Below, piece by piece: positions 25,055 to 33,954 of a stretch of 64,000 nt of DNA. The notes beneath the pieces were generated by a model that was given only the letters and a program-made list of their open reading frames with translations, had not been told where the DNA came from and searched no databases. The stretch comes from Candidatus Avimonas caecicola. Lineage in GTDB: Bacteria; Bacillota; Clostridia; Oscillospirales; Acutalibacteraceae. The stretch covers positions 31,230 through 95,229 of the forward strand of contig CAJFTG010000005.1 in NCBI GenBank assembly GCA_904419875.1, given 5' to 3'. Every line of letters starts with the position of its first letter. Within the stretch, counting starts at the first letter, position 1. A program made the translations under genes and the position numbers.

Positions 25055-26071
25055 TTATCCGTTTTCCGGGGACACGGTGGTCCCCCGGACGACCAGCCGC
25101 ACCGGCAGCACCGTGCGGGTGGGGACCGTCTCCCCCTCCAGCCGCCGCAGAATATACGCTATCGAATACCGGCACATATCCTCCACCGGCTGGCACACCG
25201 TAGTGATCTGCGGCGTGGTCAGCAAGGCAATCTCCGTGTCGTCAAAGCCGACCAGCTTCATCTCCTCCGGCACCCGGACGCCGCAGGCCGCGCAGGCCTG
25301 GAGCACCTGCGCGGCGATCACGTCGCTGCTGGCAAAAATCCCATCCGCCCGCTCGCCGGCGGGCTTATGCAGCACCGTGTCCTCAATGACCGTGCGGATA
25401 AAGCCTCCGTAATCCATGGAAAGGAACTGTGCCTCCTCGGTATGGTAAAGCGCATATTCCGCCCCGGCGGCCCGGCAGACGTCCGCAAAGGCCGCGCCGC
25501 GGCGGTCCGCCGCCATCAGCACCCCGGCGGTCCCGCTGATATGCACCAGCCGGCGGCAGCCGCACGCAAGCAGATGGCGGGTTGCCGCCGCGCCTCCCTG
25601 ATAATTGTCGCAGGATACCGATACAATCTCTCCGGGCAGCTCCCGCTCAAAGGTCACCACCGGCATACCGAGGTCCAGATGCTCGGCAATATCCTGCGTA
25701 CGGGAACAGATGACGATGCCCGCCACTTTGTTGGAACGGAGCATGTCGATGTACTCAATCTCCTTTTCCCGCTCGTGGTTGGAGGAGCAGAGCATGATCT
25801 TGTAGCCCTTCGCGGCGGCCGCCTGCTCCAGGAAGTGGACTACCTTGCTGAAAAACGGGTGCATCACCGACGGCACGATAACGCCGATGACATTTGTCCG
25901 CCGCTTGGAAAGGGAACGCGCCACCTCATTCGGCCGGTAATGGAGTTCCCGCATGGCGGCGTAGACCTTTTCCCTTGTCTGGTCGCTGATATAGCCCCGG
26001 TTATTCAGCACACGGGAAACCGTCGTAACGGTGATCCCCGCCTTTTCGGCCACATCCCTGAGCGTTGCCAC
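25055..26071 (-). CDS. LacI-family transcriptional regulator
   Basis: 338 aa from GTG 26071, which follows AGGAGG by 7 nt and gives the canonical LacI start VATLRDVAEKAGITVTTVSR; the track ORF adds 12 spurious residues. HTH about 3-24, hinge helix near PNEVARSLSKRRTNVIGVIV, then the periplasmic-binding-protein-like effector domain (SCDNYQGGAAATRHLLACG, LVGFDDTEIALLTTPQ). It is encoded between the GH32 and fructokinase genes and is the likely repressor of the sucrose locus. A 17-bp palindrome overlapping the promoter of this unit is the obvious candidate operator. Confidence 0.94.
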   Translation of the reverse strand: MATLRDVAEKAGITVTTVSRVLNNRGYISDQTREKVYAAMRELHYRPNEVARSLSKRRTNVIGVIVPSVMHPFFSKVVHFLEQAAAAKGYKIMLCSSNHEREKEIEYIDMLRSNKVAGIVICSRTQDIAEHLDLGMPVVTFERELPGEIVSVSCDNYQGGAAATRHLLACGCRRLVHISGTAGVLMAADRRGAAFADVCRAAGAEYALYHTEEAQFLSMDYGGFIRTVIEDTVLHKPAGERADGIFASSDVIAAQVLQACAACGVRVPEEMKLVGFDDTEIALLTTPQITTVCQPVEDMCRYSIAYILRRLEGETVPTRTVLPVRLVVRGTTVSPENG

Positions 26072-26113
26072 TGCTTTTCCTCCTGCCTTTCTTTCCCCGC
26101 CGGGCATGCAAAA

Positions 26114-27733
26114 TCAGCCGTCGAATCTGTCCCCGCCGGCGCGGAGGGACAGGCGGGCGGCAAAGGCTTCCCCCTGCCCCCGCATCCGGCAGCGCACCCG
26201 CCCGGCAAGCACCGGCGCCGTCTCGCAGGCCAGCACGGCCGTGCCGTCCTGCGCAAAGATCTCCACAATCCCCGTATCCGCGACCAGCAGCAGGGAAAGC
26301 CCCCGCGCCCGTTCCCAGGAAAAGGCCCGTTCGGACAGCGCCGAGACAAAGCGGCAGACGCCGGCGTCGCCGTCCGCCTCCAGACGGCCGCCGGGCAGAA
26401 AGACCTCCGCCCGGCCGCCGGAAAGAGTCAGCTCCACAGCAAAGGCCGTCCCCATCTCCAGGCCGCGGTCGTCCAGCGGCATCCGGGGGCCGCGCAGGGC
26501 GTCCAGCTCCCGGACGGGGCGCATCCGCAGGCGCCGGTCCGCCGTCAGCGACAGCTCCACAGGCAGGGACATCATGCCGGTATAGGGCAGGCGGTTCTCC
26601 CCTTCCCCGGGCGGGTTCGGCATCCGCAGCCAGGCAATGCCGATCACCCGGCCGCCCTCCGTCCCGTACACGGTCTGCGCCGCATAGGGCAGCAGGGTCA
26701 CCCCCGGGCGGAAGGGCCGGTCGACCGGCCGCGGCTCGCCGCCCGCATAGGCGCAGCGGCGGGGATGGGTCGGCGTAAAGCGGCAGCCGTCAAACTCGCC
26801 GGGAAAATAGTAGCCGTCCGCCGACCAGAAGACCCACTGCTTCCCGCCGCCGTCCACCGGCAGCGCAAACAGGTCGGGACATTCCCAGGCGCCTTCCAGC
26901 GTCAGGCGCTGGGACTCCTTCCAGTTCACCAGATCCTCCGAACGGAAAATTGCGAACTCGTTGCCGGAAAGGTACAGCACCATCACGTACGCCCCGGTCG
27001 GCGCATGGTACAGCACCTTGGGGTCGCGCGTCCCTTCCGCCAGAGCGGGGACCATGACCCGCCCGGTCTTTTCCAGCCGGCTTCCGTCCCCGTTTCCCAC
27101 GGCGAGGCACTGGAGGTAAGGCTTCCCCTGCGACCAGCGGTTCGTCCCTCCCGCCGCCGTGTAATAATACAGCAGGCGGCCGGCCCCATACCCGGCGGCT
27201 CCCGCGTCGTCCCGCACCGCGCAGCCGGAAAACATGGTGCCGGTGGCGTCGGGGAGCAGGACCGGGTCCTCCCGCCGCCAGTGGAAAAGGTCGGCGCTGA
27301 CGGCATGGCCCCAGCTCATGTTCCCCCACACCGTATCGCAGGGGTTGAATTGATAATACAGATGATAGCTCCCGCCGGAATACACCAGCCCGTTCGGGTC
27401 ATTCACCCAGCCGGCCGGCGGGGTGAAATGCAGAAGGGGCCGGGGGCCGGCGGGCGGCGGAGGCGGCGCAGGCTCGCACCGCAGGGAGTCCACCCATGCG
27501 GCCGGGGCGCCTTCAAACGTCAGGACGCGCCCGCGGTACTCCGCCGCCGGCAGGCAGGCGTAATACCAGCCCGTCCCCTCCTCCGCCCCTTCCGAAGGAA
27601 GGAAACAGGGGATTTCCAGCTCAAGCACCTTTTCCGTCCCGCAGAACACGGAAACGCACCGCGTTTCCGCCCCCGGGCGAACGGGCAGCCAGAGATAATC
27701 GCTTTCCACCCGCCGCTGCCTGCGTTGGTCCAT
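26114..27733 (-). CDS. Glycoside hydrolase family 32 protein (sucrose/fructan hydrolase)
   Basis: 539 aa. GH32 motifs in order: GWVNDPNGLVYSGG (nucleophile Asp, near residue 112), YYQFNPCDTVWGNMSWGHA, GTRDPKVLY (RDP motif), and EGAWECPDLFALP (EC motif with acid/base Glu). The C-terminal beta-sandwich is present (GTAFAVELTLSGGRAEV). An extra beta-rich N-terminal segment of about 95 residues plus a proline stretch (PAPPPPPAGP) precedes the propeller. No signal peptide, so it acts on imported sugar in the cytosol, releasing fructose from sucrose, sucrose-phosphate or short fructans. ATG at 27733 follows GGGAGGG. Confidence 0.93.
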   Translation of the reverse strand: MDQRRQRRVESDYLWLPVRPGAETRCVSVFCGTEKVLELEIPCFLPSEGAEEGTGWYYACLPAAEYRGRVLTFEGAPAAWVDSLRCEPAPPPPPAGPRPLLHFTPPAGWVNDPNGLVYSGGSYHLYYQFNPCDTVWGNMSWGHAVSADLFHWRREDPVLLPDATGTMFSGCAVRDDAGAAGYGAGRLLYYYTAAGGTNRWSQGKPYLQCLAVGNGDGSRLEKTGRVMVPALAEGTRDPKVLYHAPTGAYVMVLYLSGNEFAIFRSEDLVNWKESQRLTLEGAWECPDLFALPVDGGGKQWVFWSADGYYFPGEFDGCRFTPTHPRRCAYAGGEPRPVDRPFRPGVTLLPYAAQTVYGTEGGRVIGIAWLRMPNPPGEGENRLPYTGMMSLPVELSLTADRRLRMRPVRELDALRGPRMPLDDRGLEMGTAFAVELTLSGGRAEVFLPGGRLEADGDAGVCRFVSALSERAFSWERARGLSLLLVADTGIVEIFAQDGTAVLACETAPVLAGRVRCRMRGQGEAFAARLSLRAGGDRFDG

Positions 27734-27807
27734 CAGAAATCCCTCCCGCCGTGTTTATGTACAGGGCCCGGCGCGGCGTGCGGACCTGCCCCGCGCCGGG
27801 TGCTGTT

Positions 27808-27824
27808 CTGTATACAGTATACAG
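27808..27824. promoter_or_regulatory. 17-bp palindromic operator overlapping promoter
   Basis: CTGTATACAGTATACAG is a perfect inverted repeat with a central A. It contains the -10 hexamer of the GH32 promoter, so a bound protein would block RNA polymerase. The LacI protein encoded in the same unit is the likely ligand-responsive binder (inference). Confidence 0.7.
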
Positions 27825-27843
27825 TTCTGCCGCTTTCTGTCAA
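27816..27843 (-). promoter_or_regulatory. SigmaA-type promoter of GH32-LacI-fructokinase unit
   Basis: Minus strand: TTGACA, 16-bp spacer, TATACT, about 75 bp upstream of the GH32 start. Confidence 0.8.
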
Positions 27844-27936
27844 TATCCGGAAACCCGGGCGGTACCCCCGCCGCAGGCCGTTCCCTTGCGGCGGCTCCGC
27901 ACCATCCCGCGGACGGCGGCGCGCTTTAGGCGCCTT

Positions 27937-28797
27937 TTACGCCTTGACCGCGCCCGAGATGACGCCCGAGATAATCTGCTTTTGCAGGAACAGATACAGG
28001 ATAATCACCGGCAGCGCCGTCAGGCAGAGAGCCGCCATGATCGCGCCGTAATCCACCTGATAGGTTCCGTAAAAGGAATAGGTGGACAGCGGCAGGGTAT
28101 AGGCGTCCCTGTTGTTGCCGATGACCAGGCTCGGAAGCAGGTAGTCGTTCCACACCCACAGCACGTCAAGCACCACAATCGTGGCGGTGGTCGGCTTCAT
28201 CAGGGGGAACACCACCCGGAAAAAGGTCTGCACCCGGCTGCAGCCGTCCAGCGTAGCCGCCTCCTCCAGGGACAGCGGGATTCCGCCCCGGATAAAGCCG
28301 TGGTAGATGAACACCGCCATGCTGACGCCGAAGCCCACATTCATCGCCATCAGGATAAAAGGGTTGCCCAGCAGATTCAGCGTGCCGCCGTAGATGGACA
28401 CCAGCGGGATCATAATCACCTGGAAGGGAACGATCATGGCCGCAATCATGGCGGCGAAAAAAATCTTGTTGATCCTCCAGTTGAAGCGGACGAACAGCCA
28501 CGCCGTCATGGAAGACAGCAGGACGATCAGCGCCACGCTCACCACGGTAACCATCACCGAATTCAGGAAGGCCCGAAGGAAATTCATCCGTTCGAACGCC
28601 TTTTCAAAATTCTCAAAGGTCACGCCGTTCGGGTCCATCAGCGCCAGAGGCGAGCGCAGGATGGCGCCGTTGCTTTTGAAGGCGTTGACAATCACCAGAA
28701 AAAACGGCACCATATACACCGCCAGCAGCGCGAAAAGGAGGACGGTCTTGACCACGCCGAACACCCTCTTGCGGGTCCCGCCTGCCATGCCGCTCAT
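27937..28797 (-). CDS. Carbohydrate ABC transporter permease, MalG/MsmG-type
   Basis: 286 aa with six predicted helices. Family marks: VVKTVLLFALLAVYMVPFFLVI, then the FKSNGAILRSPLA segment; the EAA loop reads LEEAATLDGCSRVQTFFRVVF. Its ATG overlaps the stop of the preceding MalF-type gene (TAATG), indicating translational coupling. With that subunit and the lipoprotein SBP it forms the importer of the sucrose locus. Confidence 0.93.
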   Translation of the reverse strand: MSGMAGGTRKRVFGVVKTVLLFALLAVYMVPFFLVIVNAFKSNGAILRSPLALMDPNGVTFENFEKAFERMNFLRAFLNSVMVTVVSVALIVLLSSMTAWLFVRFNWRINKIFFAAMIAAMIVPFQVIMIPLVSIYGGTLNLLGNPFILMAMNVGFGVSMAVFIYHGFIRGGIPLSLEEAATLDGCSRVQTFFRVVFPLMKPTTATIVVLDVLWVWNDYLLPSLVIGNNRDAYTLPLSTYSFYGTYQVDYGAIMAALCLTALPVIILYLFLQKQIISGVISGAVKA

Positions 28798-29672
28798 TAC
28801 GCCTCCACCTCCTTACGCTTGCCAAGGGCGACCTGGGTAATGCAGATCGCCGCAACCACAATAAACAGCACAAACGCCTCCGCCTGCCCCGCGCCGTATT
28901 CCCGGGAAAGGAAGGCCTTGTTATACACATGCATCGCCACCATCCGGGTGGAGCCGTAGGGCCCGCCGTCCGTCAGCGAAAGGTTGAGGTCATACACCAT
29001 AAAGCAGCGCTGGATCGACAGGAACAGGCAGATGACAAAGGAAGGCACCATCAGCGGCAGAACAATCCGCCGGGTGGTCTGCCAGGCGGTGCAGCCGTCG
29101 ATGCTGGCGGCCTCCAGCAGATCGCCGGGAATTCCCATGAAGCCCGCGACGTAAATAATCATCATATACCCGGAATACTGCCAGACCGTGACGATCACCA
29201 TGGCCCAAAAGGCTTTGACCGGATCCCCCAAAAAGGTGCTGGAGAAGAAGGGGATGCTGCTGCCGAGCGCCGTCAGCGCGCGGTTGAAAACGAACTGCCA
29301 GATGAAACCGAGCACAATCCCGCCGATCAGGTTCGGGGTAAAGAAGGCGGAGCGCAGGAAATTCTGCCCCTTGACGCCGCTGGTCAGCAGATAGGCCAGC
29401 ACAAAGGCGACCAGGTTGATCAGCAGCACCGACACCACCACATACCGCAGCGTCAGCCACAGAGAGCTCCAGAATTCGCCGTCCTGAAAAACCGACGCAT
29501 AGTTATCAAACCAGACGAAATCCTTGACGCTGGAAATGCCGTTCCAATTGGTAAAGGTCAGGTACAGCCCGTAAAGGACCGGGATCACCACCACGGCGCA
29601 GAAGAAGAAAAGCGCAGGGAAACCAAAGATCAGAAACACCTTTGCCTTTCCCAGCCTGGTTTTTTCGCCCAT
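28797..29672 (-). CDS. Carbohydrate ABC transporter permease, MalF/MsmF-type
   Basis: 291 aa from ATG 29672 (MGEKTRLGKAK) after AAAGGGTG; the track start lies further upstream without an RBS. Six predicted helices, N-terminal FLIFGFPALFFFCAVVVIPV, extracytoplasmic WNGISSVKDFVWFDNYASVF, and the EAA loop LLEAASIDGCTAWQTTRRIVLP. It lies 152 bp after the binding lipoprotein gene. Its likely substrate is sucrose or a fructo-oligosaccharide, inferred from the neighbouring sucrose phosphorylase and GH32 genes. Confidence 0.93.
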   Translation of the reverse strand: MGEKTRLGKAKVFLIFGFPALFFFCAVVVIPVLYGLYLTFTNWNGISSVKDFVWFDNYASVFQDGEFWSSLWLTLRYVVVSVLLINLVAFVLAYLLTSGVKGQNFLRSAFFTPNLIGGIVLGFIWQFVFNRALTALGSSIPFFSSTFLGDPVKAFWAMVIVTVWQYSGYMMIIYVAGFMGIPGDLLEAASIDGCTAWQTTRRIVLPLMVPSFVICLFLSIQRCFMVYDLNLSLTDGGPYGSTRMVAMHVYNKAFLSREYGAGQAEAFVLFIVVAAICITQVALGKRKEVEA

Positions 29673-29824
29673 AGAATGACACCCTTTCTGCAATGTATCC
29701 GCGGGAGCCGGCACGCGCCGGCCTTCCCGCCCCTTTTATCCGTAAAGGGGCGGGGACGGCCCGCGGCGGAGCTTCTCCCGTCTTCCGGGTTTTCAGGGGG
29801 CGGTTCAGGCCCGCCGTTTCCGGA

Positions 29825-31111
29825 TTATTTCTGGCTCTTCCAGTAATCCTCGATCGCGGAAGCCAGGCCCGCGCGGTCGGTTCTGCCGGCCAGGTATTCC
29901 TGCATTTTGGCGCCGAGCACATCCCAATGGTCGGACGGCATGACCGGGCTGAACGCGACTTTTCCTTCGCTCACATACCGCTTGACCACCTGGCTGAGCG
30001 GGTCGGCAGGCTCGTTCGGGTTATTGTCAAACGCGGGGACCATGTTCAGGGTATCCACTACCTGCTTCTGCCCCTCCTCGTCGGCGTACAGCCAGTTGAG
30101 GAAATCCTTGGCCATCTGCTGTTCTTCCTCGGTCGCCTTCACCCGGTCGATCATGATCTGCTTGGAACCGGAGCCGATCAGGTTGGTGTTGGCGAAATCC
30201 CCGGCGTCGTTGCCCATGGGCAGCGGCATCATCCCGTATTCCGTGGTATCGCCGTCCTCCACAAAGGCCGCGATGTTCGGCCAGGCCCAGTTGCCGTTAT
30301 ACCAGAACGCCACCTTGCCGTCCACGATATACGAGGGGTCCACCGCATAATCCGCCGCCATCGGATCCGCCTTGTTGATGTTGTTTTCCTTAAGCAGGTC
30401 AAAAATATCCATCAGCTGGGTAAAACGGGTGCTGGAGCCCACATCCACGCTCCCCGCGCGGAGCTGGTCGAGAAATGCCTCCCGCTCTTCGGCTGTATCC
30501 GCCTGGGACTCGTACAGGGTGCCCAGCACATGGGAGCCGAGGGACCAGTCCTCCTTGGTGAGGGCGACCGGCGAGGCCAGCCCTTTGGCCTTCAGCTCGT
30601 CCAGGAGAGCTTTGAATTTGTCATAGGTGTTGTACTCCGCCGGATCAAACGGGCGGCCGAGGGTCGCGTCAAGCAGCGTTTTGTTGTAGATCAGGCCCTT
30701 GCCCTCCACCCCCATCGGGAAGGAGTAAATCTTGCCGTCGATCGGGTAGGTCTGCCCGCTCTCATCCTTGGCCCATGCCTCGTCGGACAGGTCCAGCGCC
30801 TTCTCCTCATACAGGGCGAGGATGTCCGAGATGTCCAGCATCGCCAGGGTGGGCGGGTTGCCGGAATTGTACAGCGAAGAGATGGTGGCAAACGGCGAGG
30901 AGCCGGTCGGCGCGGCGGTGATCTCCACCGTTACGCCGGTTTTTTCCTTGTAGACCTTCGCCAGTTCCTCAAAGTCCGCCTGAATCTCGCCTTTGGTGTT
31001 GAGCATCGTGATCTTCTTCCCCCCGCTGCCCGAACCGCTGCAGCCGGAAAAGGCGGCGGCCGTCATGCCGGCGGCGAGAAGTACGCCGAGAACCCGTGCA
31101 AACTGCTTCAT
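29825..31111 (-). CDS. Sugar-binding lipoprotein of ABC importer (family 1 SBP)
   Basis: 428 aa. N-terminal lipoprotein signal with lipobox AAFSGC (Cys about residue 24), so it is tethered to the outer face of the membrane. The body is a family 1 extracellular solute-binding protein: KITMLNTKGEIQADFEELAK, YPIDGKIYSFPMGVEGKGLI, and WYNGNWAWPNIAAF. Aromatic residues in the last motif are typical sugar-stacking positions. ATG at 31111 follows AAGGAAGG. It lies between sucrose phosphorylase (68 bp upstream) and the two permeases, as in MsmE-type loci. Confidence 0.94.
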   Translation of the reverse strand: MKQFARVLGVLLAAGMTAAAFSGCSGSGSGGKKITMLNTKGEIQADFEELAKVYKEKTGVTVEITAAPTGSSPFATISSLYNSGNPPTLAMLDISDILALYEEKALDLSDEAWAKDESGQTYPIDGKIYSFPMGVEGKGLIYNKTLLDATLGRPFDPAEYNTYDKFKALLDELKAKGLASPVALTKEDWSLGSHVLGTLYESQADTAEEREAFLDQLRAGSVDVGSSTRFTQLMDIFDLLKENNINKADPMAADYAVDPSYIVDGKVAFWYNGNWAWPNIAAFVEDGDTTEYGMMPLPMGNDAGDFANTNLIGSGSKQIMIDRVKATEEEQQMAKDFLNWLYADEEGQKQVVDTLNMVPAFDNNPNEPADPLSQVVKRYVSEGKVAFSPVMPSDHWDVLGAKMQEYLAGRTDRAGLASAIEDYWKSQK

Positions 31112-31179
31112 ACATTGCCTTCCTTTCTGATTGGTTTCCGGCCGCCCGGACGGCGGCCGGTTTTACTCGTCGGCTATAT

Positions 31180-32595
31180 TCATTCGATGGAAAATTCGTG
31201 CGTTTTCAAATCGGCGCGCAGAGTGAGCCGATGCCCCCCGTTGACGCGGGTGATCGTCAGGCCGTGCCCGCCTTCCAGGGCGGTCCGGCACTCCCCGCCG
31301 AAGGCCGGATGGGAATTGCGCAGGCGCATCAGCTCCAGCAGCCTTTTCACCACCGGCCGCTGTGTTTCCCGCGCCACCTCCTCCAGGGTATAGGCGTGGC
31401 GGTTGATATCCCGCCCCTGCCTGGTGGCCTCCAGCCGCTCAATGTCGTTGGCCCCGGCCAGGGCGCCGACATAATACACCTGGGGGATGCCGGGGGCGAA
31501 AAACTGGATGGCCCGGGCGAGCAGGTACGCTTCGTCGTTGTTGCCAAGCGCGGAGTAATAGGTGCAGTTGATCTGATAGATGTCGAGGTTGTTGTACGCC
31601 GCGGTGTTGTAGCTCTTTTTGACGTTCGCCCCCTTGGTGAACAGAAGCTCCCGCGTCTCCTCGATCTCCTGCTCGCTGAGCAGGTCGGCGACATCCACCA
31701 CGCCGATCCCGTCGTGGGTGTCCAGGGTGGTGAACTGTTTGCGGGGGCAGATATCCAGCCAGTGCTTGAGCCGGTCGCCCCGCCCGGTGTACAGCGCGTG
31801 GAGCACCAGCATCGGCAGGGCGAAATCGTAAACCCAATATCCCCGCTGCGCCAGCTTGAGCTGGATGGAATAGTGTTCGTGAATTTCGGGAAGAATATCC
31901 ACGCCGTAAGGCTCCACGGTTTCCCGTATTTCCTCCAGCAGCTCCCACATCTCCGGCTCGATAAAGAAGCAGGAGGTATCCGGCTTTTTCACCGCGTAGG
32001 CGAAGGCGTCCAGGCGGATGAGCGCCGCGCCGCGCTCGCACATCGCTTTTACCGTGTCCCGGATAAACCGCCGGGTAAAGGGTTTCGACACGTCCAGGTC
32101 GATCTGTTCCTCCCCGAAGGTGCACCAGATTTCCTCTCTGGTGCCGTCCGCAAACTCCGCCGTGACAGAGGGAGCGCGGGGCTTGCGCTTGTAAATTTTG
32201 TCCACCTGCTCCCGGGTCGGCGCGCCGCCCGGCCAGAAGTCCTTATACCGGATAAATAAGTCTTTATAGGGAGAGGCGTCCTTGCGCTGCAGAAAATCCT
32301 GGAAGTATTCCGAGGAACGGGAAATATGGTTGACCATGAAGTCGAACATCAGGGGATGGGTCTCGGCAATGGCGGCGATGTCGCTGAAATCGCCGAACGC
32401 CTCGTCCACCCTGTCATACCGCATCGGGGCGAAGCCCCGGTCCGCAGAAGAGGGGAAAAACGGCAGGATATGCACGCCGTCAACCGCCTCCCCGAAATAC
32501 CGGTCCAGCACGGTTTTGAGCTCCTTCAGGTTCTTCCCCAGGCTGTCCGCATAGGTAATCAGCATGATTTTATTGCGAAGCTTGCTGTTCTCCAT
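31180..32595 (-). CDS. gtfA: Sucrose phosphorylase (GH13)
   Basis: 471 aa from ATG 32595 (MENSKLRNKIMLITYADSLG). The opening LITYADSLGKNLKEL and HILPFFPSSADRGFAPMRY are diagnostic of sucrose phosphorylase rather than other GH13 enzymes. Catalytic residues: nucleophile Asp in ALIRLDAFAYAVKK (about 190), acid/base Glu in DILPEIHEHYS (about 231), and transition-state stabiliser in FTTLDTHDGIGVVD (about 287). It converts sucrose and phosphate to glucose-1-phosphate and fructose in the cytosol. First gene of the SBP-permease unit, with a strong promoter about 730 bp upstream and an unusually long leader. Confidence 0.95.
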   Translation of the reverse strand: MENSKLRNKIMLITYADSLGKNLKELKTVLDRYFGEAVDGVHILPFFPSSADRGFAPMRYDRVDEAFGDFSDIAAIAETHPLMFDFMVNHISRSSEYFQDFLQRKDASPYKDLFIRYKDFWPGGAPTREQVDKIYKRKPRAPSVTAEFADGTREEIWCTFGEEQIDLDVSKPFTRRFIRDTVKAMCERGAALIRLDAFAYAVKKPDTSCFFIEPEMWELLEEIRETVEPYGVDILPEIHEHYSIQLKLAQRGYWVYDFALPMLVLHALYTGRGDRLKHWLDICPRKQFTTLDTHDGIGVVDVADLLSEQEIEETRELLFTKGANVKKSYNTAAYNNLDIYQINCTYYSALGNNDEAYLLARAIQFFAPGIPQVYYVGALAGANDIERLEATRQGRDINRHAYTLEEVARETQRPVVKRLLELMRLRNSHPAFGGECRTALEGGHGLTITRVNGGHRLTLRADLKTHEFSIE

Positions 32596-32924
32596 GTTTT
32601 GATCTCGTCCTTTCGAAGGTTCCGCCGCCAACAGCCTTTCCGGCCTCCGGCGCCGGGCCACACGGGGTAGCATTCCCTGTATTCCGCCCGCTCATACCCC
32701 CGGCGTCCCAAAACCGGGGATTTCCGCCCCCTGCCCGTGCGGGCCCGTCCGGTTCCCGGCGCGGTGCGCCGCCCGACCGGCCGGAAGCAAGCGGCACAAG
32801 CGGCAGACGAACGGTCGGTAAGCGGGCACAATCCGGAACCGCCGCCGAAAGCAGGGGGAGGAAAGGAGGAAAGAAGAAAAGGAGAAAAAGAAAGGAAAAG
32901 GGAATGAGCGGGATTCGTCAGGAA

Positions 32925-33056
32925 ACCCGTGTGAAACAATAGGAACCAATGGGAACCGGCAGGAACAGGCAGGAACAGGCAGAAATAGGCAGAAACATGG
33001 GTAAGAGTGGGTAGAAATGGGTAGGAATAGGTAGGAATAAGTAGGAGGAGGTTGGG
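32925..33056. repeat. Degenerate 10-bp repeats, purine-rich on + strand
   Basis: Successive near-10-bp units of AGGAACAGGC / AGAAATAGGC type and then GGTAGGAATA / GGTAGAAATG type. They lie within the presumed transcribed leader of sucrose phosphorylase (minus strand), where they read as a pyrimidine-rich RNA. No ORF here is supported. Confidence 0.85.
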
Positions 33057-33226
33057 CGCCGGCCTGTCCGGACAGCCCCCGCGCGTGAAGGATCCGGCGA
33101 TTTCGAGCCCCTCATTCCGGGCGAGCGGGCGGGAGAATCCAATGAACGCCGGATACCCGCCGGCTAAAACCCGCCGGCGCCGGTCTCGCTGATCGGAATA
33201 AGAAAATACAGGGCTGCAGGGTTACG

Positions 33227-33260
33227 GGGTTAAGAGGTTAAGAGGTTAAGAGGTTAAGGG
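33227..33260. repeat. 9-bp tandem repeat GGTTAAGAG
   Basis: About three and a half head-to-tail units of GGTTAAGAG, in the same leader region, 65 bp downstream (minus-strand sense) of the promoter. Confidence 0.9.
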
Positions 33261-33324
33261 AAAAGGAAAAAACAGGAACGGCGAAACAGGTCAGGCCGCC
33301 GACGCCCTTCGTTTATCCATCCCC

Positions 33325-33353
33325 ATCCTAACACCGTTCCAGAAATATGTCAA
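33325..33353 (-). promoter_or_regulatory. SigmaA-type promoter of sucrose phosphorylase/importer unit
   Basis: Minus strand: TTGACA, 17-bp spacer, TAGGAT. A TAACATGTTA palindrome (33359-33368 region) sits just upstream of the -35, a possible operator. The start codon is about 730 bp downstream, so the transcript would carry a very long 5' leader. Confidence 0.75.
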
Positions 33354-33510
33354 CCGATTAACATGTTATTCATTTAAAATTATAAAATTTAATTTATAAT
33401 TTAGTGAATTATATCCGGAGAAATGCTGGGAAATATGTTTTATATTTCTTTTAATTCCAGATATTTTCATTTTCTCCTGTTATTTTATATGTCATTCGAT
33501 TAATCTATTG
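33354..33510. other. AT-rich island upstream of promoter
   Basis: About 150 bp of strongly AT-rich sequence (for example AAAATTATAAAATTTAATTTATAATTTAG) in an otherwise GC-rich window. It lies immediately upstream of the sucrose promoter on the minus strand, a position fitting a UP element or bent DNA. No gene is visible in it. Confidence 0.75.
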
Positions 33511-33611
33511 GTTTCCTTCCTCTCCTCCAATCATCCCCTTCCACAGTTGCAGAAAATCCCGCAGCGTGCCGAAGCCGCCGGCCGCGGCGTTCCGCTTTTC
33601 CAAGAAAACGG

Positions 33612-33640
33612 TTGCATTTCGCCGGCCCTCCTTTTATAAT
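33612..33640 (+). promoter_or_regulatory. SigmaA-type promoter of DUF1858 gene
   Basis: TTGCAT, 17-bp spacer, TATAAT, about 55 bp before the start. Confidence 0.85.
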
Positions 33641-33695
33641 ACTAAGCAGGAGAGGATGCAAAGCTTCTCTGACGTTTATATAGGAGGATACAGCA

Positions 33696-33899
33696 ATGGT
33701 AATCACAAAGGACAGCGTCATTGGCGACGTTCTCGATTTCGCCCCCACCACCGCTTCCTATTTCCTGGAGATGGGGATGCACTGCCTGGGCTGCCCCGCC
33801 TCCCGCGGGGAGACGATTCAGCAGGCCTGCGCCGTACACGGGGTGGACTGTGAGGAAATCGTGAAGAAGCTCAACGACCATATCGCCGGTAAGGCGTAA
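33696..33899 (+). CDS. DUF1858 domain-containing protein (hybrid-cluster-associated redox disulfide domain)
   Basis: 67 aa, the full domain length. Conserved pattern: ITKDSVIGDVLDFAPTTASY followed by MGMHCLGCPASRGETIQQAC, with the CLGC redox pair and a third Cys, then HGVDCEEIVKKLNDHI. Such proteins are small cytosolic redox or cluster-associated proteins of anaerobes; the exact role is not established. ATG at 33696 follows TAGGAGGATACAGCA. It is a monocistronic unit between its own promoter and a hairpin. Confidence 0.93.
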   Translation: MVITKDSVIGDVLDFAPTTASYFLEMGMHCLGCPASRGETIQQACAVHGVDCEEIVKKLNDHIAGKA

Positions 33900-33954
33900 C
33901 GCCGGCGCTCTTCGCCCGTTCCCGCAGCGGACGGGCGGCCGCGACAAGGTATCA

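Noticed and set aside
24773-28051. 1092-aa + strand ORF, the longest in the track
   Set aside because: It is the antisense of the GH32, LacI and kinase genes, which have full family motifs, ribosome binding sites and a promoter on the minus strand. The translated product is His/Pro/Arg-rich without any domain.
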